From the NCBI RefSeq assembly GCF_030315685.1, contig NZ_JASXSI010000031.1, forward strand, positions 1-45,934: a DNA stretch of 45,934 nucleotides, given 5' to 3'. The number at the start of each line of letters is the position of its first letter. The first letter of the stretch is position 1. The notes beneath the pieces were generated by a model that ran no database searches, had not been told where the DNA came from, and worked only from the letters and a program-made list of their open reading frames with translations. This DNA is from Gordonia sp. ABSL11-1. GTDB taxonomy: Bacteria; Actinomycetota; Actinomycetes; Mycobacteriales; Mycobacteriaceae. Position numbers and translations under genes: made by a program. Below, in pieces: positions 33,002 to 41,280 of this stretch.

Positions 33002-33499
33002 TCATCCCCCGAGGGCGCGGGACACCTTCTTCAGGAGCGCGGACAGCGCGTCGCGTTCGGCCGGGGTCAGACCCGACAGTGCGCGCTCGTCGTCGGCGAG
33101 CCGGCGCGGCAACTCGGTGTCGACCAGCGCACGCCCGTCGTCGGTGACCTCGAGGAGCACCACCCGGCCGTCACGCTCCGATCGACGGCGGCGCAGCAAT
33201 CCGCGGCGGGACAGATTCTCGGTGATCTTGGTGATGGATGCGCCACTGAGCAGCGTCGTCGAGACGACCTCGCTGGCACGCAGCGGTCGATCCACCCGCG
33301 CGAGCGCGCTCAACACGTCGTACTCCGACCTCGACACCCCGAGCGGCTCGAGATCCCGGTCGAGCCGGTGGCTGCTCGCGGTGGCGATGTGCTGGATGCG
33401 TCCGAGCACACCGATCGGCCGGACATCGAGATCCGGGTACGAGCGCGCCCATTCCTGCTGAATCCGGTCGACGAGGTCGGGCGCATCTGGCGTGCTCAC
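33002..33499 (-). CDS. MarR-family transcriptional regulator
   Basis: A 165-residue winged-helix regulator. The core reads LGVSRSEYDVLSALARVDRPLRASEV, the recognition helix SGASITKITENLSRRGLLRR and the wing RSERDGRVVLLEVTDDGRALV; a helical C-terminus provides the dimer arm. Members sense phenolic or other small ligands and repress neighbouring genes. It is divergent from the FUSC transporter. An inverted repeat in the 62-bp gap is the likely operator. It precedes a nitroreductase gene on the same strand, giving a compact detoxification locus. Confidence 0.93.
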   Translation of the reverse strand: MSTPDAPDLVDRIQQEWARSYPDLDVRPIGVLGRIQHIATASSHRLDRDLEPLGVSRSEYDVLSALARVDRPLRASEVVSTTLLSGASITKITENLSRRGLLRRRRSERDGRVVLLEVTDDGRALVDTELPRRLADDERALSGLTPAERDALSALLKKVSRALGG

Positions 33500-33527
33500 G
33501 CAGCCATCGTAAGGGCGCTCACATTTA

Positions 33528-33552
33528 TTTCACTACTAAAATAGTGATAAAG
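33528..33552. promoter_or_regulatory. Candidate MarR operator and FUSC promoter
   Basis: The A/T-rich gap between marR and the FUSC gene holds CACTA-CTAAAA-TAGTG, flanked by further partly symmetric bases (ATTT/ATAA). It is a typical MarR-size palindrome. TAAAGT at 33548-33553, inside and just beyond it, can act as -10 for a start of transcription at or near ATG 33562. Binding of the repressor here would block that promoter. Confidence 0.65.
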
Positions 33553-33561
33553 TAACCTCTC

Positions 33562-34695
33562 ATGGGCACCACTGTCGTCGAGCACGTCCGTCACCGCCGG
33601 GGCGCACTCGCGCATGCGGTCAGTCCCCGCGCCTGGCGGTCGACGATGTCTGTCGACATGAGCCGCGCGTCGGTCGGGGTCCCGATCCGGGTGGGCATTG
33701 CCGTCGGATTCGTCCTGGTCGTCGGCGGACTCGTCGGCGCACGCGACGTCGCCGGGTTCGCGGCACTCGGGGCGCTGGTGTCGGCGTTCTGCCGCCCGGA
33801 TCCCTACTCCGTCCGGGTGGGACGCCTCACCGCGCTGGGCATCGGGATCATCGCGTCGGTGATCGTGGGCAGCGTTCTCGGCGTCGCCCACGCCTCCCCG
33901 GCGCTCGAGGTCACGACGATCGCGCTGTGGGGCGGCCTCGCCGCGCTGCTGATCGGCACCCTGCGGGTCGCGGGACCCGGTGCAGTGGTGTTCGTGTTCG
34001 CCGCGAACGGCGCAATGGGATTCGCCGCGGATCTGTCCGACCTCACGCGAGCAGCTGTCGCGACCGGCCTCGGAACGATCTGCGGTGCGGTGGCATCGCT
34101 CGCCCCCTGGCTGGCACGCGGAGCATGGAACCGCATCCGCAGCCACGTCGACGATGCACCCGAGGCCGGTTCGACGGCGGTACGGTACGAGTCGATCCGG
34201 GCGACGATGCGTCGTCGGCCGGATCATGCACTCCTGGTCAACGCGGTCCGCATCGTGGCGGCGATCGCCGCGAGCGCCGCGCTCGCGATGGCGGTCGGAC
34301 TGTCCCACCCGATGTGGGCCGCGATGGGCGCGATGGCGGCCATGCAGGGCGTCAGCTATCACATCACCGTGCAGCGCGGGCTGCAGCGCCTGCTCGGCAA
34401 CATCGCGGGCGCGGTGATCGCCGCCGCCCTCCTCGGCCTCGGACTCGGCTACTGGGGCGCGGTCGTCGCGATCGTCGCATGCCAGATCGCCGCCGAGATC
34501 TGGGCGCCTGTCAACTATGCGATCGCCTCGACCGCGGTCACCCCGATGGCGTTGCTGCTGACCGCGCTGAGTGCGGGGCTCACCCCGGAGGCGGCGGTCG
34601 ACCGCGTCGCGGACACCCTCATCGGCATCGTCGTCGGGATCGTCATCGCAGCGGTGACCATCACCGGCATCGAACATCGGACCGTCTCCGACTGA
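33562..34695 (+). CDS. FUSC family membrane transporter
   Basis: A 377-residue protein with two blocks of hydrophobic helices (about 40-160 and 225-370) separated by a hydrophilic loop (WNRIRSHVDDAPEAG...). This is the duplicated six-helix plan of the fusaric acid resistance/aromatic acid efflux family. The second block begins LVNAVRIVAAIAASAALAMAVGLSHPMWAAMGAMAAMQG, the FUSC_2 hallmark. The first block has the equivalent RVGIAVGFVLVVGGLVG. The expected role is export of aromatic or other organic acids through the plasma membrane. Expression is probably repressed by the divergent MarR protein, and ATG 33562 may be the first transcribed base. Confidence 0.88.
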   Translation: MGTTVVEHVRHRRGALAHAVSPRAWRSTMSVDMSRASVGVPIRVGIAVGFVLVVGGLVGARDVAGFAALGALVSAFCRPDPYSVRVGRLTALGIGIIASVIVGSVLGVAHASPALEVTTIALWGGLAALLIGTLRVAGPGAVVFVFAANGAMGFAADLSDLTRAAVATGLGTICGAVASLAPWLARGAWNRIRSHVDDAPEAGSTAVRYESIRATMRRRPDHALLVNAVRIVAAIAASAALAMAVGLSHPMWAAMGAMAAMQGVSYHITVQRGLQRLLGNIAGAVIAAALLGLGLGYWGAVVAIVACQIAAEIWAPVNYAIASTAVTPMALLLTALSAGLTPEAAVDRVADTLIGIVVGIVIAAVTITGIEHRTVSD

Positions 34696-34751
34696 CGTCG
34701 ACCGCCTGACCGTGGCGATGCCAACCCCGGGACAGGCGGAGTCCGCGCCGA

Positions 34752-34757
34752 TAGTGT
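34752..34757 (+). promoter_or_regulatory. Candidate -10 box for ggt
   Basis: TAGTGT lies 8 bp before ATG 34766. The spacing would give a leaderless transcript for the gamma-glutamyltransferase gene, separate from the FUSC gene 70 bp upstream. No -35 is evident. Confidence 0.35.
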
Positions 34758-34765
34758 CGGAGCCC

Positions 34766-36724
34766 ATGGAACGCTCAACACGAGCGGGACGTCGTCGGCG
34801 GTGGGCGGCGACCGCGCTCTGCACCGGCCTGATCCTCAGCGCTTGCTCGGACACCTCCGACGACCAGGCCGCGCCGGTGACCTGCGGCGAGATCCCCACC
34901 GGTCGTCAGATCGATTCCTCCGCAAGCGCTTCCGGGACGGCTGACATCGCGAACCGGCCGGAGGTCGCCACCGGTTACCGCACGGGGATGCAGCCGGTCA
35001 CCACCGCATCGTATGCCGCGGCGACCGCCAACCCGCTGGCCACCGAGGCCGCCTGTGCCGTCCTCCGCGACGGCGGTACCGCGGCGGATGCTCTCGTGAC
35101 CGCCCAGACCGTCCTCGGTCTCGTCGAGCCGCAGTCGTCGGGTATCGGCGGCGGGGCATTCGCCCTCTACTACGACGCGGCGTCTCGCACCGTCCGGGCC
35201 TTCGACGGACGCGAGACGGCACCGGCCGCGGCCACCGAGGACTATCTGCGCTTCGTCAGCGACACCGACCGCCGCGCGCCCGTGCCCGATGCGCGCGCGT
35301 CCGGTCGCTCGATCGGCGTCCCGGGGGCCGTCCGGATGCTCGAGATGGTGCAGGACCGCTACGGCCGACTCGACTGGCGGCAACTCTTCGATCGAGCAAC
35401 CGAGCTGTCCGACAACGGTTTCGACATCTCCCCGCGCCTGGCGTCGGCGATCGCCGACTCCGCCGACGACCTCGCCGTCGACGAGGATGCGCGGGCATAC
35501 TTCCTGAATCCCGACGGTACGCCCAAGGCCGCAGGCACCCGCCTGGTCAACCCGGCGTACGCGAAGACCCTCGGCGCGCTGGCAACCGACGGCGCAGACG
35601 CGCTGTACAACGGACCGCTCGCGGCGGCCATCGTCGACAAGGCCCGTTCGACGGCAGGCGGGATGACCCCCAGCCTCATGACGACCGAGGACCTCCGCGG
35701 TTACCGTGCGGTCGACCGGGATCCGGTCTCGACCCGGTACCGCGGCCACCGGATCGTGGCCATGCCGGGCCCGTCGTCGGGCGGCATCACGGTCGCGTCG
35801 ACCATGGGCATCCTCTCGAACTTCGACCTCCCGTCGATGGGTCCGACCGCGCTCGACCGCGATGGCGGCCGCCCCGATCCTGCCGCCGTGCACCTGGTCG
35901 ACGAGGCCGAACGACTCGCCTACGCCGACCGCGACAAGTACATCGCCGACCCCGACTACGTGCCGCTCCCCGGTCGTGGTGTCGCGACGATGCTCGATCC
36001 CGCTTACCTGAAACAGCGTGCCGCGCTGATCAGACCGAACACGTCGCTGGGCGAGGCCGAGCCCGGCGATCTCGGCGATGTCCCGCTGGGCAGCCATCCG
36101 GGAACCGAACACGGCACGAGCCATGTGACCATCGCCGACAAGTACGGCAACGTGGCGTCGATGACCACGACAGTCGAATCGGCATTCGGCAGCTTCCACA
36201 TGGTCGACGGGTTCGTTCTGAACAATCAGCTCACCGACTTCTCAGCGGAACCGCGTGACGAATCGGGAGCACTTCTCGCCAACCGCGTCTCACCGGGCAA
36301 GCGTCCCCGATCCTCGATGGCGCCGACCCTGGTCATGGCGCCGGGCGCCGGCGGAGAGCCCGACACCGTCGTCGGCGCGTTGGGTTCACCCGGTGGTGCG
36401 GTGATCATCCAGTTCGTGGTGAAGACACTGGTCGGGGTGCTGGACTGGGGCCTCGATCCACAGCAGGCCGTGTCGATGATCGACTTCGGCTCGGCCAACA
36501 CCCCCGAATCGAACGTGGGCGGCGAGCATCCGCTCGTCGACACCGCCGACGACGGCGCCCGCGACGCACTGGTGACCGGACTCCGGCAGCGCGGCGAGCA
36601 GGTGTCCGTCGACGATCAGTCCAGTGGTCTGAGTGCGTTGTGGCGCGACGGCGACGGCTGGATCGGCGGTGCGGATCCCCGACGCGAGGGCGCGGTGATG
36701 GGCGACGACGCATCCCTGCGCTGA
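34766..36724 (+). CDS. ggt: Gamma-glutamyltransferase, lipoprotein
   Basis: A 652-residue Ntn-hydrolase precursor. The signal peptide (RAGRRRRWAATALCTGLILSAC) ends in a lipobox with Cys27, so the protein should be anchored outside the membrane. The large subunit has AATANPLATEAACAVLRDGGTAADA and GLVEPQSSGIGGGAFALYY. The autoprocessing site and catalytic Thr are in EHGTSHVTIADKYGNVASMT, and small-subunit substrate residues are in GFVLNNQLTDFS and RPRSSMAPTLV. It would cleave gamma-glutamyl compounds or transfer the glutamyl group. Since these bacteria make mycothiol, external glutathione or gamma-glutamyl peptides are likely substrates. ATG 34766 gives the proper signal peptide; the longer frame from 34712 does not. 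Confidence 0.93.
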   Translation: MERSTRAGRRRRWAATALCTGLILSACSDTSDDQAAPVTCGEIPTGRQIDSSASASGTADIANRPEVATGYRTGMQPVTTASYAAATANPLATEAACAVLRDGGTAADALVTAQTVLGLVEPQSSGIGGGAFALYYDAASRTVRAFDGRETAPAAATEDYLRFVSDTDRRAPVPDARASGRSIGVPGAVRMLEMVQDRYGRLDWRQLFDRATELSDNGFDISPRLASAIADSADDLAVDEDARAYFLNPDGTPKAAGTRLVNPAYAKTLGALATDGADALYNGPLAAAIVDKARSTAGGMTPSLMTTEDLRGYRAVDRDPVSTRYRGHRIVAMPGPSSGGITVASTMGILSNFDLPSMGPTALDRDGGRPDPAAVHLVDEAERLAYADRDKYIADPDYVPLPGRGVATMLDPAYLKQRAALIRPNTSLGEAEPGDLGDVPLGSHPGTEHGTSHVTIADKYGNVASMTTTVESAFGSFHMVDGFVLNNQLTDFSAEPRDESGALLANRVSPGKRPRSSMAPTLVMAPGAGGEPDTVVGALGSPGGAVIIQFVVKTLVGVLDWGLDPQQAVSMIDFGSANTPESNVGGEHPLVDTADDGARDALVTGLRQRGEQVSVDDQSSGLSALWRDGDGWIGGADPRREGAVMGDDASLR

Positions 36725-36745
36725 GGCGCAGCTGTTTTCACGCAC

Positions 36746-36783
36746 GTCACACAGGGGAAACGGTGCGGGTACGTGGCGACCAT
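36746..36783 (+). promoter_or_regulatory. Candidate GlnR box upstream of glutamine synthetase
   Basis: GTCAC-(6)-GAAAC-(6)-GGTAC-(6)-ACCAT matches the actinobacterial GlnR pattern gTnAc-n6-GaAAc-n6-gTnAc-n6-GaAAc. The first two half-sites are perfect, the third is partial and the fourth is weak. Spacing is exact throughout. It is 85 bp before the glutamine synthetase start codon, a normal activator position. Confidence 0.6.
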
Positions 36784-36867
36784 AGCGTCGTATCGCTCGC
36801 AACACCACGAATCGCCCTCGATGCACTCCCGACGCCGAGGACGAGGTGACGATCCCAGGAGTGACCC

Positions 36868-39039
36868 ATGAGTGGCAGTATGTCCCGCCGTCAGGCCATC
36901 GAGGCCGTGACGACCTACGAGGTGGAGACCGACGGATTCCCGGAACCGCTGGCCGACACCTTCGGGCGCAACGTCTTCTCGCTGTCGGTGATGAAGAACC
37001 GTCTGCCCAAGCACGTCTTCAAGGCCGTCGCGGCAACGATCGACAAGGGCGCTCCGCTCGATCCGACGCTGGCCGACTACGTCGCCGTGGCGATGAAGGA
37101 CTGGGCCATCGAGAAGGGTGCGACGCACTACGCGCACGTCTTCTACCCGCTCACCGGCTTCACCGCGGAGAAGCACGACTCGTTCCTCGAACCGGATTCC
37201 TCGGGGGCGTCGCTGGCCGAGTTCCAGGGCAAGACCCTGCTGCAGGGTGAACCGGACGCGTCGAGCTTCCCCAACGGCGGACTGCGCGGCACCTTCGAGG
37301 CCCGCGGATACACCGGATGGGATGTGACGAGCCCCGCCTACATCCTGGAGAATCCGAACGGCAACACGCTGTGCATCCCGACGATCTTCATCTCCTGGAC
37401 CGGTGAGGCCCTGGACAAGAAGACCCCGCTGCTGCGCAGCCAGCAGGCTATGAGCAAGCAGGCCATGCGGGTGCTGAGCCTGTTCGGGCACACCGACATC
37501 GACACCGTCGTGTCCTATGCCGGCGCCGAGCAGGAGTACTTCCTGATCGACCGCCACTTCTTTTTCGCGCGTCCCGATCTCATGACGGCCAACCGAACCC
37601 TGTTGGGTGCCAAGCCCTCCAAGGGCCAGGAGTTCGACGACCACTACTTCGGCGCGATCCCCGACCGCGTGCTGGCCTACATGATCGAACTCGACCGCGA
37701 GCTGTTCAAGCAGGGCATCCCCGCCAAGACCCGGCACAATGAGGTCGCCCCCGGACAGTTCGAGCTCGCCCCCGTCTTCGAGAAGTCCAATCTCGCACAC
37801 GATCATCAGCAGCTGATGATGACCACGATGAAGAAGGTGGCCGAACGTTACGGCATGGTCTGCCTGCTGCACGAGAAGCCGTTCGCCGGTGTCAACGGTT
37901 CCGGCAAGCACGTCAACTTCTCGCTCGGCAACTCCAATCAGGGCAATCTGTTGAATCCGGGTGACACCCCGCATGAGAACGAGCAGTTCTTGGTGTTCTG
38001 CGCCGCGATCATCCGCGGTGTGCACAAGTTCGGCGGGTTGCTCCGGGCGTCGATCGCCTCGGCATCCAATGATCACCGACTCGGTGCGAACGAGGCCCCG
38101 CCCGCGATCATCTCCATCTTCCTCGGCGATCAGCTGGCGGACGTGTTCGACCAGATCGCCAAGGGCGGTGCCAAGGAGAGCAAGCAGACCGGTGTCCTGG
38201 AACTCGGCGTGGACACCCTGCCCCCGCTGAAGGCCGACGCCGGCGACCGCAACCGCACGAGCCCGTTCGCGTTCACCGGCAACCGGTTCGAGTTCCGCGC
38301 ACCGGGCTCCAATCAGTCGATCGCCGATCCGATGATCGCGATCAACGCGATGCTGGCCGAGTCGCTCGACTACGTCGCCACCTTCCTGGAGAAGCAACTC
38401 TCCGAGGGCATCGAGTTCAACTCCGCGGTGCAGAAGCTGCTCGAGGACATCATCGTCGAGCACGGCAAGGTCGTGTTCAACGGCAACGGGTACTCCGATG
38501 AGTGGCAGGAGGAGGCGGCGTCGCGTGGTCTGCTCAATCTGCGCACGACCGTCGACGCCATGGCTCAGCTGGACGAGCCCGAGATCAAGTCCGTGATGAG
38601 CGACTACGGCATCCTCAGCAACCGGGAACTCCTGGCGCGCAAGGAAGTCGTCCTGGAGCAGTACTCACTCGCTCTGCTCGTCGAGGCCAAGGAGACCCTC
38701 GAGATCGCCAAGACGATGATCCTGCCCGCCGCCAACCGCTATCAGGGCGAGCTGGCCGGAACCGCGGCCAGCCTCAAGGCGGCCGGCATCGAGACCGACC
38801 ACCCGGTGTTGCTGGCGCTGACCAAGTCCACCAAGGACCTGTACGCCGCGATGCTGACCCTCGAGTCCGCCATCGACGGATTCCACGGGGAGACAGTCGA
38901 AGCGGAGGCCGAGTACGCTCTCACCTCGCTGATCCCGGCAATGACCGACGTGCGGACGGTCGCCGACAAGCTGGAGACCGTCGTCGCCGACGATCTCTGG
39001 CCGCTGCCGACCTACCACGAGATGCTGACGATCCTCTGA
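36868..39039 (+). CDS. glnN: Type III glutamine synthetase
   Basis: A 723-residue glutamine synthetase of the GSIII class, about 250 residues longer than GSI. GSIII landmarks are FGRNVFSLSVMKNRLPK at the N-terminus, PTIFISWTGEALDKKTPLLRS, the Glu/metal motif AEQEYFLID, KTRHNEVAPGQFELAPVFE, GSGKHVNFSL and the long C-terminal helical region ending LWPLPTYHEMLTIL. The enzyme makes glutamine from glutamate, ammonia and ATP as a large dodecamer. The adenylylation Tyr of GSI is not expected in this class. ATG 36868 is used; MSGSMSRRQ has a second Met five codons on. A GlnR-like box upstream suggests control by nitrogen status. Confidence 0.94.
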   Translation: MSGSMSRRQAIEAVTTYEVETDGFPEPLADTFGRNVFSLSVMKNRLPKHVFKAVAATIDKGAPLDPTLADYVAVAMKDWAIEKGATHYAHVFYPLTGFTAEKHDSFLEPDSSGASLAEFQGKTLLQGEPDASSFPNGGLRGTFEARGYTGWDVTSPAYILENPNGNTLCIPTIFISWTGEALDKKTPLLRSQQAMSKQAMRVLSLFGHTDIDTVVSYAGAEQEYFLIDRHFFFARPDLMTANRTLLGAKPSKGQEFDDHYFGAIPDRVLAYMIELDRELFKQGIPAKTRHNEVAPGQFELAPVFEKSNLAHDHQQLMMTTMKKVAERYGMVCLLHEKPFAGVNGSGKHVNFSLGNSNQGNLLNPGDTPHENEQFLVFCAAIIRGVHKFGGLLRASIASASNDHRLGANEAPPAIISIFLGDQLADVFDQIAKGGAKESKQTGVLELGVDTLPPLKADAGDRNRTSPFAFTGNRFEFRAPGSNQSIADPMIAINAMLAESLDYVATFLEKQLSEGIEFNSAVQKLLEDIIVEHGKVVFNGNGYSDEWQEEAASRGLLNLRTTVDAMAQLDEPEIKSVMSDYGILSNRELLARKEVVLEQYSLALLVEAKETLEIAKTMILPAANRYQGELAGTAASLKAAGIETDHPVLLALTKSTKDLYAAMLTLESAIDGFHGETVEAEAEYALTSLIPAMTDVRTVADKLETVVADDLWPLPTYHEMLTIL

Positions 39040-39080
39040 TCCCGTCGCGGCCGGCCATCGCGGCGGAGCCTGTCCAGCCG

Positions 39081-39148
39081 CATCCACATGGGGAGCTGTA
39101 CATCCACGCGGGCAATGCCCACCGTGAATGACAGTTCCCCATGTGTTT
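39081..39148. repeat. Palindromic intergenic repeat, family A, copy 2
   Basis: Arms CATCCACATGGGGAGCTGT (39081-39099) and ACAGTTCCCCATGTGTTTG (39130-39148) pair at 15 of 19 positions. The left arm matches the left arm of the element at 26363. It lies between the convergent ends of the glutamine synthetase and DksA/TraR genes, so it may also serve as a terminator. Confidence 0.8.
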
Positions 39149-39173
39149 GTCGGTGGGCGCGTTCTGCGGTGGA

Positions 39174-39542
39174 TCACCATCGCCGCGACGGATTCCGCAT
39201 CGCGCAGCCGATGCACAACCGTGCGGCCGGGAGCACCTCCAGCCGCGCCTCACCGATCTCCCGCCCGCAGATCTCGCACCGACCGTACGTACCCGCGCCC
39301 ACCCGGTCCAGGGCGGCGTCGAGCTCGTCGAGCCGGACGCGCGATCGCTCCAGCTGCGCGACCAGCTGGCCGCGTTCGACCGCGAGCGTCGAGCCCTCCG
39401 GGTCGTGCTCGTCGTCGGAGCTCGAATCCGCGGTCGCCTCGATCACCGCGTCCAGCCGCGACGACAGCTGTTCGATCAGGGCCATCGTCTCGGCGCGTTC
39501 ATCCCGCAGCGCGTTCCGGATGGAGTCGACTCGATCGGTCAC
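39174..39542 (-). CDS. DksA/TraR-type C4 zinc finger protein
   Basis: A 122-residue protein. A coiled-coil hairpin (residues about 5-80, with a polar DSSSDDEHDPEGST linker in the middle) is followed by GAGTYGRCEICGREIGEARL and LPAARLCIGC. Cys89, 92, 110 and 113 make the C4 zinc site of the DksA/TraR family. DksA binds RNA polymerase through its secondary channel. Actinobacterial members often lack the acidic tip residues, and here the tip is Ser/Asp-rich, so an equal function is not certain. The start is GTG 39542 with GGAG about 8 bp upstream. The gene is 16 bp downstream of the PucR regulator gene and probably cotranscribed with it. Confidence 0.9.
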   Translation of the reverse strand: MTDRVDSIRNALRDERAETMALIEQLSSRLDAVIEATADSSSDDEHDPEGSTLAVERGQLVAQLERSRVRLDELDAALDRVGAGTYGRCEICGREIGEARLEVLPAARLCIGCAMRNPSRRW

Positions 39543-39558
39543 GTCAGGGTCTCCGCTC

Positions 39559-41178
39559 TCAGATGACTCGTAGGGACAGTGCGACGACGAGCCGCGTCGC
39601 CGGGTCGTCGAGGTCCATCCCGGTCAGGGCGCGCACGCGTCTGATGCGATAGCGCAACGTGTTCGGATGCACATGCAGGGCCGCGGCGGCGGACCGCACA
39701 TCACCGAAGTGGTCCAGATAGGCCCGCAGGGACCCGGTGAACTCGCTGCCGGTGCGGTCGTCGGACTCGGCCAGCTCGACGACCCGGCTGTCCACGAGTT
39801 CCGGGTTGGCCGCGAGATGGGCGACGATCTCCCCCAGCAACACTCCGGTCCGCGATTCGTCGACGGTGGCCACGTCGCCGATCAGCTCGCCCTCCCGCTC
39901 GGCCGCGTCGAGCACACGGTCGACCTGGCCGCGCAGCGTCGGGACCGACGCCAGTCCCGCCGCGGGTCCGGCGACGACCGCCCGCAGTCGTGTGCCGAAC
40001 TGGCGGTCCGCCGCGGCGAGCGCCGCGTGTGCCCAGGTGACCGTCGCTGCCGACGTCACCTGCGGGAGAACGACATACGCGCGCGCACCGTTCGTCGTTG
40101 TCACCGACAACGGACTGAAGGCACTGGCGTGCAGCGTCAGCGCCGACAGCTCCACCGTCCCGCCGGGTGTGGCCGGAGAACCGTCCGTCGGCGCCAGCCC
40201 GACGAGCACCACCGATGACTCCGCCGCGATGCCGAGACGGACGCCGAGGTGGTCGGCGTCGATGACCTCACCACGCACGCCGAGCAACCTGCGCACCACG
40301 TCGGCGTGGGCGTCCCCCCACGACCGGCCGCGCGAGATCATCCGCGCGGCGACGGCGGCCGCACCGACGAGGACCTCGTCGGTGTCGTCGGCGAAGTCGA
40401 CGCCACCGCGCTGCAACCACAGCACCCCGAGGAACTCACCCGGCGCCGACGACCCCATCGCGGGTCCGCGGATCGCGACCGCCCGACGCGCCCGCACCCC
40501 GAGATCGGGATGGGCGGCGACCGTGACGATGTCCGGCGTCGTCCGCAGGATGTCCATCACACCCCACTGTCGCAGCCAGGCCATCATCTCCGGCGGTCCC
40601 TCACGCCCCAGGATGGAGAGCCTGCGCAGTTCGTCGGCCTCGTCGCCCGCGCTGCTGTAGGCCAGGACGTGCGAACGCTCGTCCTCGATGCTGACCAGTC
40701 CCCGGGTCCGTCGGGCGACCTCCCCGGCCAGATCGAACAGGTCGCCGGTCGCACCCGATCGCATGGACTCGCCCGCGCCGGGCAGCGCTTCGGCGTCGGC
40801 GGACTCCAGCACCCGCATGACCAGGTGATAGATGCGTTCCCAGCGGGCATGCGGATCGATCGCGACGACGGCGATGCCCGACGTCTCCGCACGCGCGACG
40901 ACGTCGCCGGAAGGTGCCTTGCAGAAGATCGCGACCGGCACACGGGTCCCCAGGCCGGTCAGCCAGGTGAGGACGTCGGCATCGGGAACACCGACGACCA
41001 GGAAGAGGTCGGCGCCGCGCGCGGCCCGCCCGAGCCCCAGCCGGACGTCGTCGACGTCGAGGAGCGCGGGCGCCGCGACACGCACGTCGAGGCCGGCCGG
41101 TGCGACCGCGAGAGTGGCGAGTGTCCTGTCGAGCGCGAGCAGCAGCCGACCGAGTGTCACTCCCGCCGGTGCCGTCAT
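39559..41178 (-). CDS. PucR-family regulator of proline catabolism
   Basis: A 539-residue transcriptional regulator. The N-terminal part (about 1-130) is a PucR-type sensor, with a GGDEF-like middle domain (about 290-430), and the C-terminal helix-turn-helix reads SAAAALHVHPNTLRYRIRRVRALTG. This is the domain order of PruR/PruC, the activator of proline dehydrogenase genes in mycobacteria and streptomycetes. It is divergent from pruA-putA, with a perfect palindrome between. ATG 41178 begins MTAPAGVTLG; an open frame continues far upstream across pruA on the other strand, but this is a GC-driven shadow. Activation in response to proline is inferred from family and context. Confidence 0.9.
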   Translation of the reverse strand: MTAPAGVTLGRLLLALDRTLATLAVAPAGLDVRVAAPALLDVDDVRLGLGRAARGADLFLVVGVPDADVLTWLTGLGTRVPVAIFCKAPSGDVVARAETSGIAVVAIDPHARWERIYHLVMRVLESADAEALPGAGESMRSGATGDLFDLAGEVARRTRGLVSIEDERSHVLAYSSAGDEADELRRLSILGREGPPEMMAWLRQWGVMDILRTTPDIVTVAAHPDLGVRARRAVAIRGPAMGSSAPGEFLGVLWLQRGGVDFADDTDEVLVGAAAVAARMISRGRSWGDAHADVVRRLLGVRGEVIDADHLGVRLGIAAESSVVLVGLAPTDGSPATPGGTVELSALTLHASAFSPLSVTTTNGARAYVVLPQVTSAATVTWAHAALAAADRQFGTRLRAVVAGPAAGLASVPTLRGQVDRVLDAAEREGELIGDVATVDESRTGVLLGEIVAHLAANPELVDSRVVELAESDDRTGSEFTGSLRAYLDHFGDVRSAAAALHVHPNTLRYRIRRVRALTGMDLDDPATRLVVALSLRVI

Positions 41179-41198
41179 CCAGCCAGTATCGGCCTCCG

Positions 41199-41214
41199 TT
41201 GTCCGATCGGACAA
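41199..41214. promoter_or_regulatory. Perfect 16-bp palindrome, likely PucR-type operator
   Basis: TTGTCCGATCGGACAA is fully symmetric and sits in the 102-bp gap between the divergent regulator and pruA genes. It is 21 bp before the regulator start codon. An additional ACAAG repeat follows at once. The symmetry and place make it the best operator candidate in the locus. Confidence 0.75.
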
Positions 41215-41280
41215 GAAAACAAGCACGTTGATGACCGATCTGACATGTCGTCCGCGCCGCTGACCCGGTGGACTGAACCC

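Noticed and set aside
36616..38463. 615-residue minus-strand open frame
   Set aside because: It is a shadow of the glutamine synthetase gene with Gln/His/Arg-rich low-complexity residues.
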